From Acidaminococcus fermentans_A (GTDB lineage: Bacteria; Bacillota; Negativicutes; Acidaminococcales; Acidaminococcaceae), in assembly GCF_052216985.1 (NCBI RefSeq), contig NZ_JBQOUY010000012.1, positions 15,522 to 79,521 of the forward strand: DNA of 64,000 nt. The letters are read 5' to 3'. Each line of letters starts with the position of its first letter. Position 1 is the first letter of the stretch. Positions 33,173 through 41,709 of the stretch are shown piece by piece. The translations under genes were made by a program, and so were the position numbers. Under the pieces are notes generated by a model. It had not been told where the DNA came from. It saw nothing but the letters and a program-made list of their open reading frames with translations, and made no database searches.

Positions 33173-33505
33173 ATTTTCTCCACCGCATGGAGCAGCTGGG
33201 TCCTGTTTTTTACCTGGAACCGCTGGTAGAGCAGGCTCAGCTGTTTTTTGACGGTGATTTCCGCCACGTTCAGCTCCTAGGCGATTTCCGTGTTGGTCCG
33301 GCCTTCTTTCACCCGCCGGATCACCAGCTTTTCCCGGGCCGTGAAAGAGGCTTCCTTTAACGGGCGGCCTTTGGACGGGGTGAGGGAATAGGAATGGACC
33401 ACCTGCAGGAAATCGGCGAAATTCCGGCTGCTGGGTGGCTTTCACCAGCAGGGGGCTCAGCAGGGACTGGTGCTCCACTTTGTCCAGATTTCCTGATGAA
33501 AGCAA
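33171..33505 (-). pseudogene. remnant of a LuxR-family (MalT-like) transcriptional regulator
   Basis: Read on the minus strand, the segment encodes the C-terminal part of a LuxR HTH regulator. LDKVEHQSLLSPLLVKAT is followed by a one-base frameshift (near 33440) into NFADFLQVVHSYSLTPSKG. A typical LuxR DNA-binding domain then follows (FTAREKLVIRRVKEGRTNTEIA, stop, ELNVAEITVKKQL, then HAVEKM). The in-frame TAG (33278-33280) falls inside the HTH, and the N-terminal part of the protein is missing. The gene is therefore a broken 3' fragment, with no ORF able to make the product. Confidence 0.8.
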
Positions 33506-33554
33506 GAGTGTATCTTGCGTCCGGGGGCAGCAATTGTTATAATAATCTTGTTGT

Positions 33555-33631
33555 GCGGTTGTAGCTCAGTTGGATAGAGCATCTGCCTCCTAAGCAGAGG
33601 GTCGCGCGTTCGACTCGCGCCAATCGCACCA
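33555..33631 (+). tRNA. tRNA-Arg (anticodon CCT)
   Basis: 77 nt with encoded CCA. The acceptor stem GCGGTTG pairs with CAATCGC (one G-T), the anticodon stem TCTGC/GCAGA holds the loop CTCCTAA (anticodon CCT, codon AGG), and the T arm GCGCG-TTCGACT-CGCGC is perfect. Confidence 0.95.
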
Positions 33632-33864
33632 GATGATAAAAAAAGGGGCTGTTGCACGTTCTGTGCAACAGCCCCTTTGGTCGCGGGTCGCGAGTCGTAA
33701 GTCGCGGGCTTGTTGGTGGAGCCCCAAAATCCGGTTTTCTGGACTTCTGTCGATTTTACCTTATCATTCTATAGAAAAAGAAGAACTGATTTAAACGTCC
33801 AGGCTCGCGCCCCGTGACTCTCAGCCCGTGACAGGGGGTGTGAATTTTCACACCCCCTTTTCTT
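33632..33864. repeat. composite heptad-repeat element E4
   Basis: Gap between tRNA-Arg and the convergent aspartase gene, with no ORF worth calling. It holds the TTGCAC terminator, a left array of four heptads (33680-33707, units GTCGCGG and GTCGCGA), an AT-richer middle of about 95 bp, a right array of four heptads (33804-33831, units CCCGTGA and CTCTCAG) and a GGTGTGAA-type terminator. The complementarity between the two arrays is weaker than in E1 and E3. Confidence 0.65.
33638..33678 (+). terminator. terminator behind tRNA-Arg, TTGCAC type
   Basis: AGGGGCTGTTGCAC and GTGCAACAGCCCCT surround a 5-nt loop, flanked by an A run and TTT. Confidence 0.8.
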
Positions 33865-33866
33865 TT
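33833..33866. terminator. terminator of aspartase gene, GGTGTGAA type
   Basis: GGGGGTGTGAA and TTCACACCCCC are adjacent with almost no loop, followed by a T-rich tract; it can work in both directions. Confidence 0.8.
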
Positions 33867-35268
33867 ATCTTGCCACCGGCGTAGTCATTTTATAAGGATC
33901 CAGGACTTGTTCCAGCTGCTTATCAGAAAGATAATGCTGCTGCCGGGCCAGTTCCACCACAGGGATGTTCTTGGCCAGGGATTCCTTGGCCAGTTTGGTG
34001 GCTTTTACATACCCGATATAAGGACTCAGAGCTGTGACGATCCCGGCGCTCATCTTCAGCAGATGCTGGCAGTGTTCCTTGTTGGCTGTGATGCCCTCTA
34101 CACAGTTGATCCGCAGGGTATCTGCTGCTTCCCGGAGGATATCGATGCTCTGGAACAGAGAGTAGAAGATCACCGGCTCGAAGGCGTTCAATTCCAGCTG
34201 TCCGGCTTCTACGGCCATGGCGATACAGGTATCGTTGCCCACGATCCGGAAGGCTACCTGGCTGACCACTTCCGGGATCACCGGATTCACTTTGCCGGGC
34301 ATGATGGAAGATCCGTTCTGCTTGGCCGGGAGGGTGATTTCTTCCAGGCCGGTCCGAGGTCCAGAAGACATGAGCCGCAGATCATTGGAAATCTTGGAAA
34401 GAGCGATGGCGCAGTCCTTCAGGCTGCCGGAAACCGAAGCGAAGCTGTCGATATTCTGGGTGGCATCGATCAGATCCGCTGCCTGGGTAAAAGAAAAGCC
34501 GGTCAGCTGAGAAAGATCTGCTGCAATATGGTGGGAATAGGAGGGATCTGCATTGACTCCAGTGCCGATGGCTGTACCGCCCATATTGATTTCTGTCATC
34601 TCTCTGGCTGCCGACTGGATCCGTCGGAGGCCCCGGTCCATGGCCGTAGCATACGCCTTGAATTCTTGGCCTAAACGGATGGGGACAGCGTCCTGGAGCT
34701 GGGTCCGGCCCATTTTCAAGATAGAGTCGAATTCTACCCCTTTCTGGGCAAAGGCTTCTTTCAGGGCTTTCAGGCTCTTGTAAAGATCTTCCAGCAGGAA
34801 GAGGACGGTCAGTTTTCCGGCTGTGGGGATCACATCGTTGGTGGACTGGCCCCGGTTCACATCATCGTTGGGATGGATCAAGGTGTAATCGCCTTTTTTG
34901 CCCCCTAAAAGTTCGATGGCGATGTTGGCGATCACTTCATTGGCATTCATATTGAGAGAGGTGCCGGCTCCGCCCTGGATAGGATCCAGGATGAACTGAT
35001 CCTGATATTTTCCTTCCAGGAGCTGGTCGCAGGCTGCCATGATGGCGTCGGCTGCAGCAGGCTGCAATGTGCCAGCCCGCCGATTGGCCATCGCACAGGC
35101 TTTTTTGATGTAAGCCAGGCTTCGGATCATGGTCGGATGAGTGGATTGCCCGGTAATATGGAAATTTTCATGGGCACGGAGAGACTGCACCCCATAATAG
35201 GCGTCTCCGGGGACGTATTTCTTACCGATGGAATCACTTTCCAAACGTTCGAATTTTTGCTGACTCAT
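33865..35268 (-). CDS. aspA: aspartate ammonia-lyase
   Basis: 467 residues, the normal length for aspartase and class II fumarase. The superfamily signature GSSIMPGKVNPVIPEV (about 320-335) forms the catalytic loop. The N-terminal SDSIGKKYVPGDAYYGVQSLRA and the overall pattern fit bacterial aspartases better than FumC. It splits L-aspartate to fumarate and ammonia, feeding amino-acid fermentation. AGGAGG lies 9 nt before the ATG. An inverted repeat (35331-35352) lies just upstream of the -10 region. Confidence 0.9.
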   Translation of the reverse strand: MSQQKFERLESDSIGKKYVPGDAYYGVQSLRAHENFHITGQSTHPTMIRSLAYIKKACAMANRRAGTLQPAAADAIMAACDQLLEGKYQDQFILDPIQGGAGTSLNMNANEVIANIAIELLGGKKGDYTLIHPNDDVNRGQSTNDVIPTAGKLTVLFLLEDLYKSLKALKEAFAQKGVEFDSILKMGRTQLQDAVPIRLGQEFKAYATAMDRGLRRIQSAAREMTEINMGGTAIGTGVNADPSYSHHIAADLSQLTGFSFTQAADLIDATQNIDSFASVSGSLKDCAIALSKISNDLRLMSSGPRTGLEEITLPAKQNGSSIMPGKVNPVIPEVVSQVAFRIVGNDTCIAMAVEAGQLELNAFEPVIFYSLFQSIDILREAADTLRINCVEGITANKEHCQHLLKMSAGIVTALSPYIGYVKATKLAKESLAKNIPVVELARQQHYLSDKQLEQVLDPYKMTTPVAR

Positions 35269-35304
35269 TGCCTATTTCCTCCTTGAAAATTATTTCATGA
35301 CCTT

Positions 35305-35352
35305 ATTATAAATTTTTTACCGAACAATCAAGCGCTAAACTTAAATAGCGTT
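35305..35352 (-). promoter_or_regulatory. aspA promoter -10 and overlapping inverted repeat
   Basis: Minus-strand TATAAT at 35310-35305. AGCGCTA (35331-35337) and TAGCGTT (35346-35352) form an inverted repeat with an 8-bp centre at the position of the -35, a plausible operator. The rest of the 285-bp gap to lrgA shows no gene. Confidence 0.5.
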
Positions 35353-35482
35353 CAAAAATATTGGACAGAGATCGCTGCCTGGATGACAGATGTCCGTAAA
35401 AATCGATACACCGTCTTTGGAGGCAGCCGGGTATCCGTTCGAAAAGTGTCAGATTTACCTGTTTTTCTCTTCCCTTCTCTGC

Positions 35483-35491
35483 TGGTATACT
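35483..35491 (+). promoter_or_regulatory. extended -10 promoter of lrgAB
   Basis: TGGTATACT (TG-N-TATACT) with a poor -35, about 60 bp upstream of lrgA. Confidence 0.45.
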
Positions 35492-35553
35492 ATATACTTA
35501 TCTTATTGTATTTTCTAAAAAGACGTTCGGGATAAGTTGTTTTAGGGGGAGTC

Positions 35554-35922
35554 ATGAATATCGTTATGGAATTGGCGCTGATTTTCGGCGTCTGTCTGAT
35601 CGGCATCGGGATTGCGTCCCTGCTGCCCTTTATGGTGCCTTATAGTGTCATCAGCCTGCTGGTACTGACCTTTCTGCTGTATCGGAAGATCCTGCGGCCG
35701 GAACAGATCAAAGATGCCGGAAACTTTTTCATCAAGAATATGGGGATCTTCTTTGTTCCTGCTGTGGTGGGGACCATGGAATATGTGGAGACCCTGGCAA
35801 ACTATCTGATCCCTTTCCTGGTGATCACGCTGGTGACTACACCTTTGGTGTATTGTATTGCTGGCTGGAGTGTCCAGCTCTGCCTGAAATTCCGTCGGAA
35901 GAAAGGAGCTTCCCATGCCTGA
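35554..35922 (+). CDS. lrgA: CidA/LrgA family membrane protein
   Basis: 122 residues with four predicted membrane segments and the CidA/LrgA pattern (PFMVPYSVISLLVLTFLL; FFIKNMGIFFVPAVVG). These holin-like proteins influence murein hydrolase activity or act in pyruvate or metabolite movement, depending on species. The gene overlaps lrgB by 8 bp, the usual arrangement of the pair. GGGGGAG precedes the ATG. Confidence 0.88.
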   Translation: MNIVMELALIFGVCLIGIGIASLLPFMVPYSVISLLVLTFLLYRKILRPEQIKDAGNFFIKNMGIFFVPAVVGTMEYVETLANYLIPFLVITLVTTPLVYCIAGWSVQLCLKFRRKKGASHA

Positions 35923-36598
35923 GGCTTTTACCCGTACTCCGTTTTTTGCTTTGACCCTGATCTTCATCTGCTGGGTGCTGGGAGTGAAATTCCAGAAAAA
36001 GACAGGCTGGCTGCTTTGCAATCCTGTGCTGACTTCCTCCTTGATGATCGTGGTGATTTTGACCGTTACAGGCATCCCGCTGAAACACTTCAATGTAGGC
36101 GGGTCCATGATCACCATGCTCCTGGGACCGGCTACCGCTGTACTGGCTCTCAATATCTACCAGCAGCGGAAAGTGCTCCAGGAAAATTTCCTGCCCATCC
36201 TAGTGGGCTGTACGGTGGGAAGTTTGGGAAGCATCATAGCGGCCTTGGCACTCTGTCACTTGTTCCAGACCAATTCCGTCTTCTCTGCCTCTATGCTGCC
36301 TAAAAGCGTCACTACGGCCATCGCTCTGGGGATCTCGGAAAACGGGGGCGGCATTCCTGGTATCACTGCCGGAGCCGTGGTGCTCACCGGCATCGAAGGG
36401 GCGGTGCTGGCTCCCTTTTTGAGCCGCTTGTTCCATATTACGGATCCGGTGGCGGAAGGGGTGGCCATCGGGGCATGCAGCCACGCTGTCGGGACCAGCA
36501 AAGCACTGGAAATCGGGAAGATCCAAGGGGCCATGAGTTCCATTTCCCTCTGCGTCTGCGGCATTATTACCACAGCATTGGCACTGTTCTTTATGTGA
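35915..36598 (+). CDS. lrgB: LrgB family membrane protein
   Basis: 227 residues, about seven membrane segments, with LrgB landmarks (GPATAVLALNIYQQ; MLPKSVTTAIALGISENGGGIPGITA; GACSHAVGTSKALEIG). It forms the partner of LrgA. AAAGGAG lies upstream of the ATG within lrgA. Two terminators follow. Confidence 0.92.
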   Translation: MPEAFTRTPFFALTLIFICWVLGVKFQKKTGWLLCNPVLTSSLMIVVILTVTGIPLKHFNVGGSMITMLLGPATAVLALNIYQQRKVLQENFLPILVGCTVGSLGSIIAALALCHLFQTNSVFSASMLPKSVTTAIALGISENGGGIPGITAGAVVLTGIEGAVLAPFLSRLFHITDPVAEGVAIGACSHAVGTSKALEIGKIQGAMSSISLCVCGIITTALALFFM

Positions 36599-36634
36599 AA
36601 GAGGCGCTGCTGCATGCGAAACAGCCCCTTTTTT
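36599..36634 (+). terminator. first terminator after lrgAB
   Basis: GAGGCGCTG pairs with CAGCCCCTT (one mismatch) and is followed by TTTTTT. Confidence 0.7.
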
Positions 36635-36637
36635 GGA

Positions 36638-36649
36638 GGTCTCGAGACC
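36638..36649. repeat. 12-bp perfect palindrome between two terminators
   Basis: GGTCTCGAGACC lies exactly between the two tandem hairpins, in the place where heptad arrays sit in the other intergenic elements. Confidence 0.6.
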
Positions 36650-36686
36650 AAGGTGTTGCACAGAATGTGCAACACCTCTTTTTTCT
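36650..36686 (+). terminator. second terminator after lrgAB, TTGCAC type
   Basis: AGGTGTTGCAC and GTGCAACACCT flank a 5-nt loop, followed by CTTTTTT. Confidence 0.85.
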
Positions 36687-36787
36687 ATTGCCAAGACCGA
36701 AGAATTTCGATAAAATAAATAATAATATACACTATATATGTATAAATTATCGCCAATCATTACCTGTACCAAGCAAAGGAGAAGCCC

Positions 36788-37942
36788 ATGGAGCAGCAGA
36801 ATGAAAAAATCCGGGAAGCGGTGGAATGCTTCCGGCAGGAGATGCTGGATTTCTGGAAGGAACTGATCGATTTCCAGGCCGGCAGCAAGGAAAGAGAACG
36901 GATGCAGATCCTCATGGAAAAAGTGTCTTCCTATCTGGAACAGCAGGGGATGGAAAGCGAACTGGTGGATTCCGGCGCCGTACCTCTGATCCGGGCCTGG
37001 TCCGGCAAAGAACGGGAAGGCCAGCCCATCCTGCTCAGCGGCCATCTGGATACGGTGTTCCCCAACGGCAGTTATCCGGAAAATCCCTTCACCATCCGGG
37101 AAGGAAAAGCCTATGGCCCTGGAGTCTGCGATATGAAGGGAGGTATCGTGATGGCGGTCTATCTGGCCAAGGTGCTGGAAAAGATCGGCTATGACCGTCA
37201 TCCCATCAAGCTGCTCTTCGTCCCGGACGAAGAAATCACCCACCAGGGATCCCGGGCTGCACAGATGCTGGCGGAAGAAGCCCAAGGCTGTCTATGTGCG
37301 TTCAATCTGGAAACTGGCCGGATGGATGACTGTCTCACGGTGGGTCGGAAAGGCTGCATGGATGTGTGGATCACTGTCCATGGAAAGGCTGGCCATGTGG
37401 GCAATGCTTATGCTTCTTCCGCCAACGCCATTGAAGAGATGGCCCATAAGGTCATCGCTCTCCGGGCTTTGACGGATCTGGAAAAAGGACGGATCGTCAG
37501 TACGGATATCATCTCTGGAGGGACAGTGTCCAATGCGGTGGCAGATACCTGCCGGATCGAAGTGGACTGCCGGTATGACTACAACGAAGACAAGGATGCA
37601 CTCCAGGAAGCCATCCGGGCTGTCTGTGCCGAGACTCATGTGCCCGGGACCCGGACAGAAGTGGAATTCCCGGCTTTTATGCCTGTCTTTGAACGGACGG
37701 AGGGCAATGACCGGCTGCTGGCACTGGTGAACCAGGCTGCGGCCGAGTTCGGCCTCCCGGCTTTCGGTGCGGCCCATCCCGGTGGCTGTTCCGATGCCTC
37801 CTTCATGGCCCAGGCAGGGATCCCTATCCTGGATTCCGTGGGAGTCCAGGGGGATGGAGCCCATACCCTCCAGGAATATGCCATTGTGGAAACCATGTTT
37901 GAACGGACCATGCTGCTGGCAGCTGCCATCTGCCGCCTGTAA
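36788..37942 (+). CDS. M20 family metallopeptidase (carboxypeptidase G2/ArgE-DapE type)
   Basis: 384 residues with the two-zinc M20 site: His in GHLDTVF, bridging Asp in GVCDMKGG, catalytic and metal Glu pair in VPDEEI, further Glu in NLETG and a C-terminal His (DGAHTL). A dimerisation domain lies in the middle (about 180-290). It hydrolyses peptide or N-acyl amide bonds in the cytoplasm. The YfcC transporter starts 20 bp downstream, so an import-then-hydrolyse pathway for a peptide or acyl amino acid is likely (inference). A weak TTTCGA-N17-TACACT pair lies upstream. Confidence 0.9.
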   Translation: MEQQNEKIREAVECFRQEMLDFWKELIDFQAGSKERERMQILMEKVSSYLEQQGMESELVDSGAVPLIRAWSGKEREGQPILLSGHLDTVFPNGSYPENPFTIREGKAYGPGVCDMKGGIVMAVYLAKVLEKIGYDRHPIKLLFVPDEEITHQGSRAAQMLAEEAQGCLCAFNLETGRMDDCLTVGRKGCMDVWITVHGKAGHVGNAYASSANAIEEMAHKVIALRALTDLEKGRIVSTDIISGGTVSNAVADTCRIEVDCRYDYNEDKDALQEAIRAVCAETHVPGTRTEVEFPAFMPVFERTEGNDRLLALVNQAAAEFGLPAFGAAHPGGCSDASFMAQAGIPILDSVGVQGDGAHTLQEYAIVETMFERTMLLAAAICRL

Positions 37943-37962
37943 CTGTTGTAAAGGGAGTCATC

Positions 37963-39402
37963 ATGACAGAAACCAAGCAAGACACCGTCCAGAAACCGGT
38001 GAACAAAAAAGTATCGGTGCCCAGCCCGATCATCATTATTTTTTTCATCCTGATCCTGACTGCCATTGCCACGTATTTGATCCCAGCTGGTACTTTTGAA
38101 CGGGTCAAAGATGCGGCCAGCGGCCGGATGGTAGTGGACCCTCATACCTTCCACTTCATCGCCCGGCATCCGGCCGGCTTCTTCGACGTATTCAAAGCGG
38201 TTCCCCGGGGCGTCAAAGGAGCCAGCAGCATTGTAGGCTTCTTGATGATCATCGGGGGTTCTCTGAATGTGATGGCAGAAACCGGAGCCATCAACGGAGC
38301 CTTGGGCCATGTTGTCACCAAAGTGAAAGGCCGGGAAATGCTGCTGATCCCGGTGCTGCTGACTATCATGACATGCCTGAGTACCTTTGCGGGCTGCAGC
38401 GAAGAATACATCGCCTTCGTGCCCCTCATCATGGCCGTATGCTATGCCCTGGGATTCGACTCCATTGTGGCAGTGGCTATGCCTCTGGCGGCAGTCAGTG
38501 GGGGGTACGGTGCTGGAGTGACCAACGCCTTTACCGTAGGGGTGGCCCAGAGCATTTCCGGCCTGCCCATGTTTTCCGGCATCCAGGTCCGGGTGGCCAT
38601 GCTGGTGGCATTGATCGTCATCAATGTAAGCTACACCATGTGGTATGCCCGGAAGATCAAGAAGAATCCGGAAAGCAGCTACATGTATGACTATGACCAG
38701 ATCTACCGCCCGCAGATGGACTTGAGCGCTTACGAAGGGGAGAATGTGCTGATGACCGGCCGGCAGAAGGTGATCATGGGCGGGTTTGTGGTCACTGTGG
38801 CTGCCATCCTGGTAGGGGTCATTAAATTCGGCTTCTACATGGATGAACTGGCAGCCCTGTTCCTGATGATGGCGGTCTTTGCCGGAATCATAGGCCGGCT
38901 CAGCATCAACACCTTTGCCAATGCCTTCATCGGCGGGGTGAAGAATATGGCTATGCCCTGTATGATGGTTTCCCTGTGCAAAGGGGTCACCCTGCTCATG
39001 GGGGACAGCAAGATCCTGGATACCATCATCTATTACCTGGCAGCTGGACTGAATGCATTCCCTCATTCTCTGCTGGGCTTTGGTATGTTCATCGTCCAGG
39101 ATGTATTCAACCTGGTGGTGCCTTCCGGTTCCGGTCAGGCTGCCATTACCATGCCCATCATGGCGCCCTTGGCAGATCTGGTGGGGCTCACCCGGCAGAC
39201 TGCCGTCCTGGCCTTCCAGATGGGGGATGCCTTTACCAACATGATTACGCCGGCCAGCGGAACGACCATGACGGTGCTCACGGTAGCCGGAGTGCCTCTC
39301 CGGCGCTGGTGGAAATTCGCTTTCCCCCTTTTAGGGCTGGAATGGATCTTCGCCTTTGTGGTCATGTGGTATGCATCAGCTGTCCATCTGGGACCTTTCT
39401 GA
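37963..39402 (+). CDS. YfcC family basic amino acid/peptide-type permease
   Basis: 479 residues with about 12 membrane segments. The N-terminal TYLIPAGTFERV and later PSGSGQAAITMPIMAPL and MITPASGTTM patterns are those of the YfcC/DcuC-related carrier family. Substrates of this family include basic amino acids and possibly peptides, but none can be assigned with confidence. It is in an operon with an M20 peptidase, pointing to a substrate that the peptidase cleaves. Confidence 0.85.
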   Translation: MTETKQDTVQKPVNKKVSVPSPIIIIFFILILTAIATYLIPAGTFERVKDAASGRMVVDPHTFHFIARHPAGFFDVFKAVPRGVKGASSIVGFLMIIGGSLNVMAETGAINGALGHVVTKVKGREMLLIPVLLTIMTCLSTFAGCSEEYIAFVPLIMAVCYALGFDSIVAVAMPLAAVSGGYGAGVTNAFTVGVAQSISGLPMFSGIQVRVAMLVALIVINVSYTMWYARKIKKNPESSYMYDYDQIYRPQMDLSAYEGENVLMTGRQKVIMGGFVVTVAAILVGVIKFGFYMDELAALFLMMAVFAGIIGRLSINTFANAFIGGVKNMAMPCMMVSLCKGVTLLMGDSKILDTIIYYLAAGLNAFPHSLLGFGMFIVQDVFNLVVPSGSGQAAITMPIMAPLADLVGLTRQTAVLAFQMGDAFTNMITPASGTTMTVLTVAGVPLRRWWKFAFPLLGLEWIFAFVVMWYASAVHLGPF

Positions 39403-39439
39403 TCCGTTGAAAGGATTCCTGCTGGGTGACAGGAAAAAG

Positions 39440-39488
39440 AAAAAAATCTGCTGCAGACGGGAAATCCGTGGATGCAGCAGATTTTTTT
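39440..39488. terminator. bidirectional terminator
   Basis: A 16-bp perfect arm pair (AAAAAAATCTGCTGCA with complement) closes a 17-nt loop that itself contains a small hairpin (ACGG/CCGT). It serves the convergent permease and Fur-family genes. Confidence 0.85.
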
Positions 39489-39498
39489 GTCAGTGTAT

Positions 39499-39921
39499 TT
39501 ATTTTTCCTGGCAATCTTTGCAGATCCCCAGAAAATAGGTACGATGGCTGTGGATGACGAATCCGGTCCGGGCAGCCGCGTCCTGGTCTACGTCCTGATG
39601 GTAATCCAGCTCCAGATTGAACACTTTTCCGCATGCTTCACAACGGAAGTGAGGATGCGGATGGGGGTCCACATCGTAGCGCATGATCCCATCCCCTACA
39701 TCCACCGTCTGGATCAATTCCATCCGGCAGAAGAAACCCAGCGCCTGATAAATGGTGGCGAAGCTTAGGGTAGGCATTTGTTCCTTGACCCGTTCGTAGA
39801 TATCCGTTGCAGTAGGATGCTCCTCCGGTCCAGTAAAAGCGCGGTAGACTTCCAGGCGCTGGGGGGTGATCTTCATGCCATTTGTTTTCAGGATTTCTGT
39901 CAATTCCCTGGGACTCAGCAT
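39499..39921 (-). CDS. Fur family regulator, PerR-like
   Basis: 140 residues. N-terminal winged helix (about 1-80: TPQRLEVYRAF, LSFATIYQAL) and C-terminal metal and dimerisation domain with DPHPHPHF, CEACGK (CxxC) and CKDC (CxxC, structural zinc). The His-rich motif before CxxCG matches PerR and Fur alike; its resemblance to PerR-type peroxide sensors is suggestive only. A strong GGAGG precedes the ATG. The upstream AT-rich region contains ATTAAAA/TTTTAAT arms (39954-39989), a possible autoregulatory site. Confidence 0.87.
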   Translation of the reverse strand: MLSPRELTEILKTNGMKITPQRLEVYRAFTGPEEHPTATDIYERVKEQMPTLSFATIYQALGFFCRMELIQTVDVGDGIMRYDVDPHPHPHFRCEACGKVFNLELDYHQDVDQDAAARTGFVIHSHRTYFLGICKDCQEK

Positions 39922-40139
39922 GGCAGCCTCCTTTAAAGATACCGTGAGAAAAGATTAAAACGAAAGTTTCTTTAATAATAACTTTTAATACATAAAAAGT
40001 CAAATAAAATATAGTTCTGAAAAGAAAAAGCAGGACTTAGGCCAGCCGGGAGATGCCTATATAACCAAACAACGCATCCAAAGCCAGTGTGCCATGTGTT
40101 ACAATAAAAGAAAGAATCTATCAGGGAGTGTGGAAGAAG
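39922..40139. other. divergent AT-rich intergenic region upstream of fur-like and CYTH genes
   Basis: Very AT-rich next to the regulator gene, with the perfect palindrome GAAAGTTTC (39962-39970) and ATTAAAA/TTTTAAT arms around it; no gene is visible. TACAAT just before the CYTH gene may be its -10. Confidence 0.4.
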
Positions 40140-41645
40140 ATGGCTTATGGACAGGAAAAGGAAATCAAATTGCTGTCGACCAAAGCAGGCCGCAGGAAAT
40201 TTTTTCAGCTGCCGCTGGTCAAGGAACGGATCATCCCCGGCAGTCATCATACCCTGAAGCTCTGGAACCAGTATCTGGATACCCGGGACTGGAAACTGAC
40301 CCGGACCGGTCTGGCCTACAGGATCCGGAGGACCGATGGCAAAGCTTTTGAGGCTACGGTGAAAAGCCGGGGGCAGACGGTGAACGGCTTCTCCAGCCGG
40401 GAGGAGTATACGGTGCCCCTGGAAAAACCGGAAGCGGTGATCCAGGGTTTTGCCTCCCAGCTGGACCAGAAGCTCCAGACACTTCTCCAGGAGGATGAGC
40501 TGCTGCCGTTGTGCACGGTGGAATTTACCCGGAAGACGGCGCTCCTCCAGCTGTCGGCGGTGACGGTGGTGGAAGCGGCCCTGGACCAGGGAACCCTTAC
40601 CGCCGGGGACAAAACGGAACCCATCGAGGAACTGGAACTGGAACTCAAACGGGGCCAGGAACGGGACCTGCTGCGGCTTACGGCAGCTCTGGCCCGGGAA
40701 ATCCCCCTGTGGCCGGAAGAGCGGAGCAAGTTCAAACGGGGACTGGATCTGCTGGGTTGGAAGGGCACTCCGTCCAAAGCGGCCAAAGGGCCGGAATGGA
40801 ACCGGGAAACGGAACCGTCGGAAGTGTGGCAGGCTCTGGTCCGGCAGATCTTCAGCCAGGGCCTGGACCTGTTGGTGCCGGACGCTGACCGGGAATTCCA
40901 GGACCGGCCTTTCCTGGAGGTGCTCCAGCAATGCGCCGGCCTGTGGAACCTGGGGGAGGGATTCCTGTCCCAAACCTCCTGGAAAAAAGGACGGGATCTG
41001 CTGGACGGGCTGCTCCAGGGGCTGGAACCGGTGGACTATCTGGCGGTGTCTGACCGGCAGAAGGGAAAACCTTTTCCGGAAGAGCTGCTGTCCCTGGAAC
41101 CGGCCTGGCAATGGCTGGAAGACCGGTGGGTGGCGGCGGCCCAGGAATGGGCGTCCTGGTGCGGCCGGGAAGCGGCTGCGGTTCTGTGGCAGCTGCTGTA
41201 TCTGGTTTCCCTGGCTCGGAAGGACGGAGCGCATCCCACCTTGGACAGCTTCCTTCAGGGGCACTGGAACCGCTGGCAGCAGGACTGGCAGCTGCTGGAA
41301 GATGCCGGGAATCCGGATCCCTGGGAACGGAAGGAGCAGATGGAGGAACTGGCCGGCCTCTTGGCCCTGGAACAGGGCCTAGGAGAAAAACGCCTGGTGA
41401 AGCGGGGGCAGGCCTATGGGGAACAGTGGTGGAAGTACTGCTGCAGCTATGCCCGGACCGGTGCCCTGGCAGAAGGTGCGGAAGGCAGCCGGGACCGGAC
41501 ACTGACCCTGGCTCTGGCGGCTCTCTGCGGCCAGGAAGGGATCCGGACGGAAAAACGGGGAGCCAAGGCGGAAGAAGCCGGCAAGGCTTTTCTCCGGGAA
41601 GTGGCCCGTCATCCGGAATGGTCCTGCTTGGCCCAAGAAAAATAA
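40140..41645 (+). CDS. CYTH domain protein (inorganic triphosphatase-like) with a CHAD-like C-terminal region
   Basis: 501 residues. The N-terminal CYTH domain (about 1-205) begins with the ExExK signature (EKEIKL) and has conserved basic and acidic strands (YLDTRDWKLTRTGLAYRIRR, KSR, REEY, ELELELK). These line a tunnel that binds triphosphate and divalent metal. The C-terminal half is helical, Trp- and Arg-rich and occupies the place of a CHAD domain, but the usual CHAD histidines are not obvious. The likely role is tripolyphosphate hydrolysis or polyphosphate-related. GGGAG lies upstream with a long spacer. Confidence 0.78.
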   Translation: MAYGQEKEIKLLSTKAGRRKFFQLPLVKERIIPGSHHTLKLWNQYLDTRDWKLTRTGLAYRIRRTDGKAFEATVKSRGQTVNGFSSREEYTVPLEKPEAVIQGFASQLDQKLQTLLQEDELLPLCTVEFTRKTALLQLSAVTVVEAALDQGTLTAGDKTEPIEELELELKRGQERDLLRLTAALAREIPLWPEERSKFKRGLDLLGWKGTPSKAAKGPEWNRETEPSEVWQALVRQIFSQGLDLLVPDADREFQDRPFLEVLQQCAGLWNLGEGFLSQTSWKKGRDLLDGLLQGLEPVDYLAVSDRQKGKPFPEELLSLEPAWQWLEDRWVAAAQEWASWCGREAAAVLWQLLYLVSLARKDGAHPTLDSFLQGHWNRWQQDWQLLEDAGNPDPWERKEQMEELAGLLALEQGLGEKRLVKRGQAYGEQWWKYCCSYARTGALAEGAEGSRDRTLTLALAALCGQEGIRTEKRGAKAEEAGKAFLREVARHPEWSCLAQEK

Positions 41646-41650
41646 AATCA

Positions 41651-41697
41651 AAAAAAGTCAAAAAAACGAAAATAATATTTGACTTTTTGACTTTTAA
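41651..41697. promoter_or_regulatory. GTCAAA inverted/direct repeats overlapping the clpB promoter
   Basis: One GTCAAA on the plus strand (41657-41662) and two tandem copies on the minus strand form an AT-rich inverted repeat that covers the -35. GTCAAA is the half-site of the CtsR heat-shock repressor, but the spacing between the tandem copies (8 bp) differs from the 10 bp of the CtsR consensus. The same structure could also terminate the upstream CYTH gene. Confidence 0.45.
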
Positions 41698-41707
41698 GCG
41701 GTACAAT
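41679..41707 (+). promoter_or_regulatory. clpB promoter
   Basis: TTGACT (41679-41684), a 17-nt spacer and TACAAT (41702-41707). Transcription should start near 41714. Confidence 0.7.
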
Positions 41708-41709
41708 AA

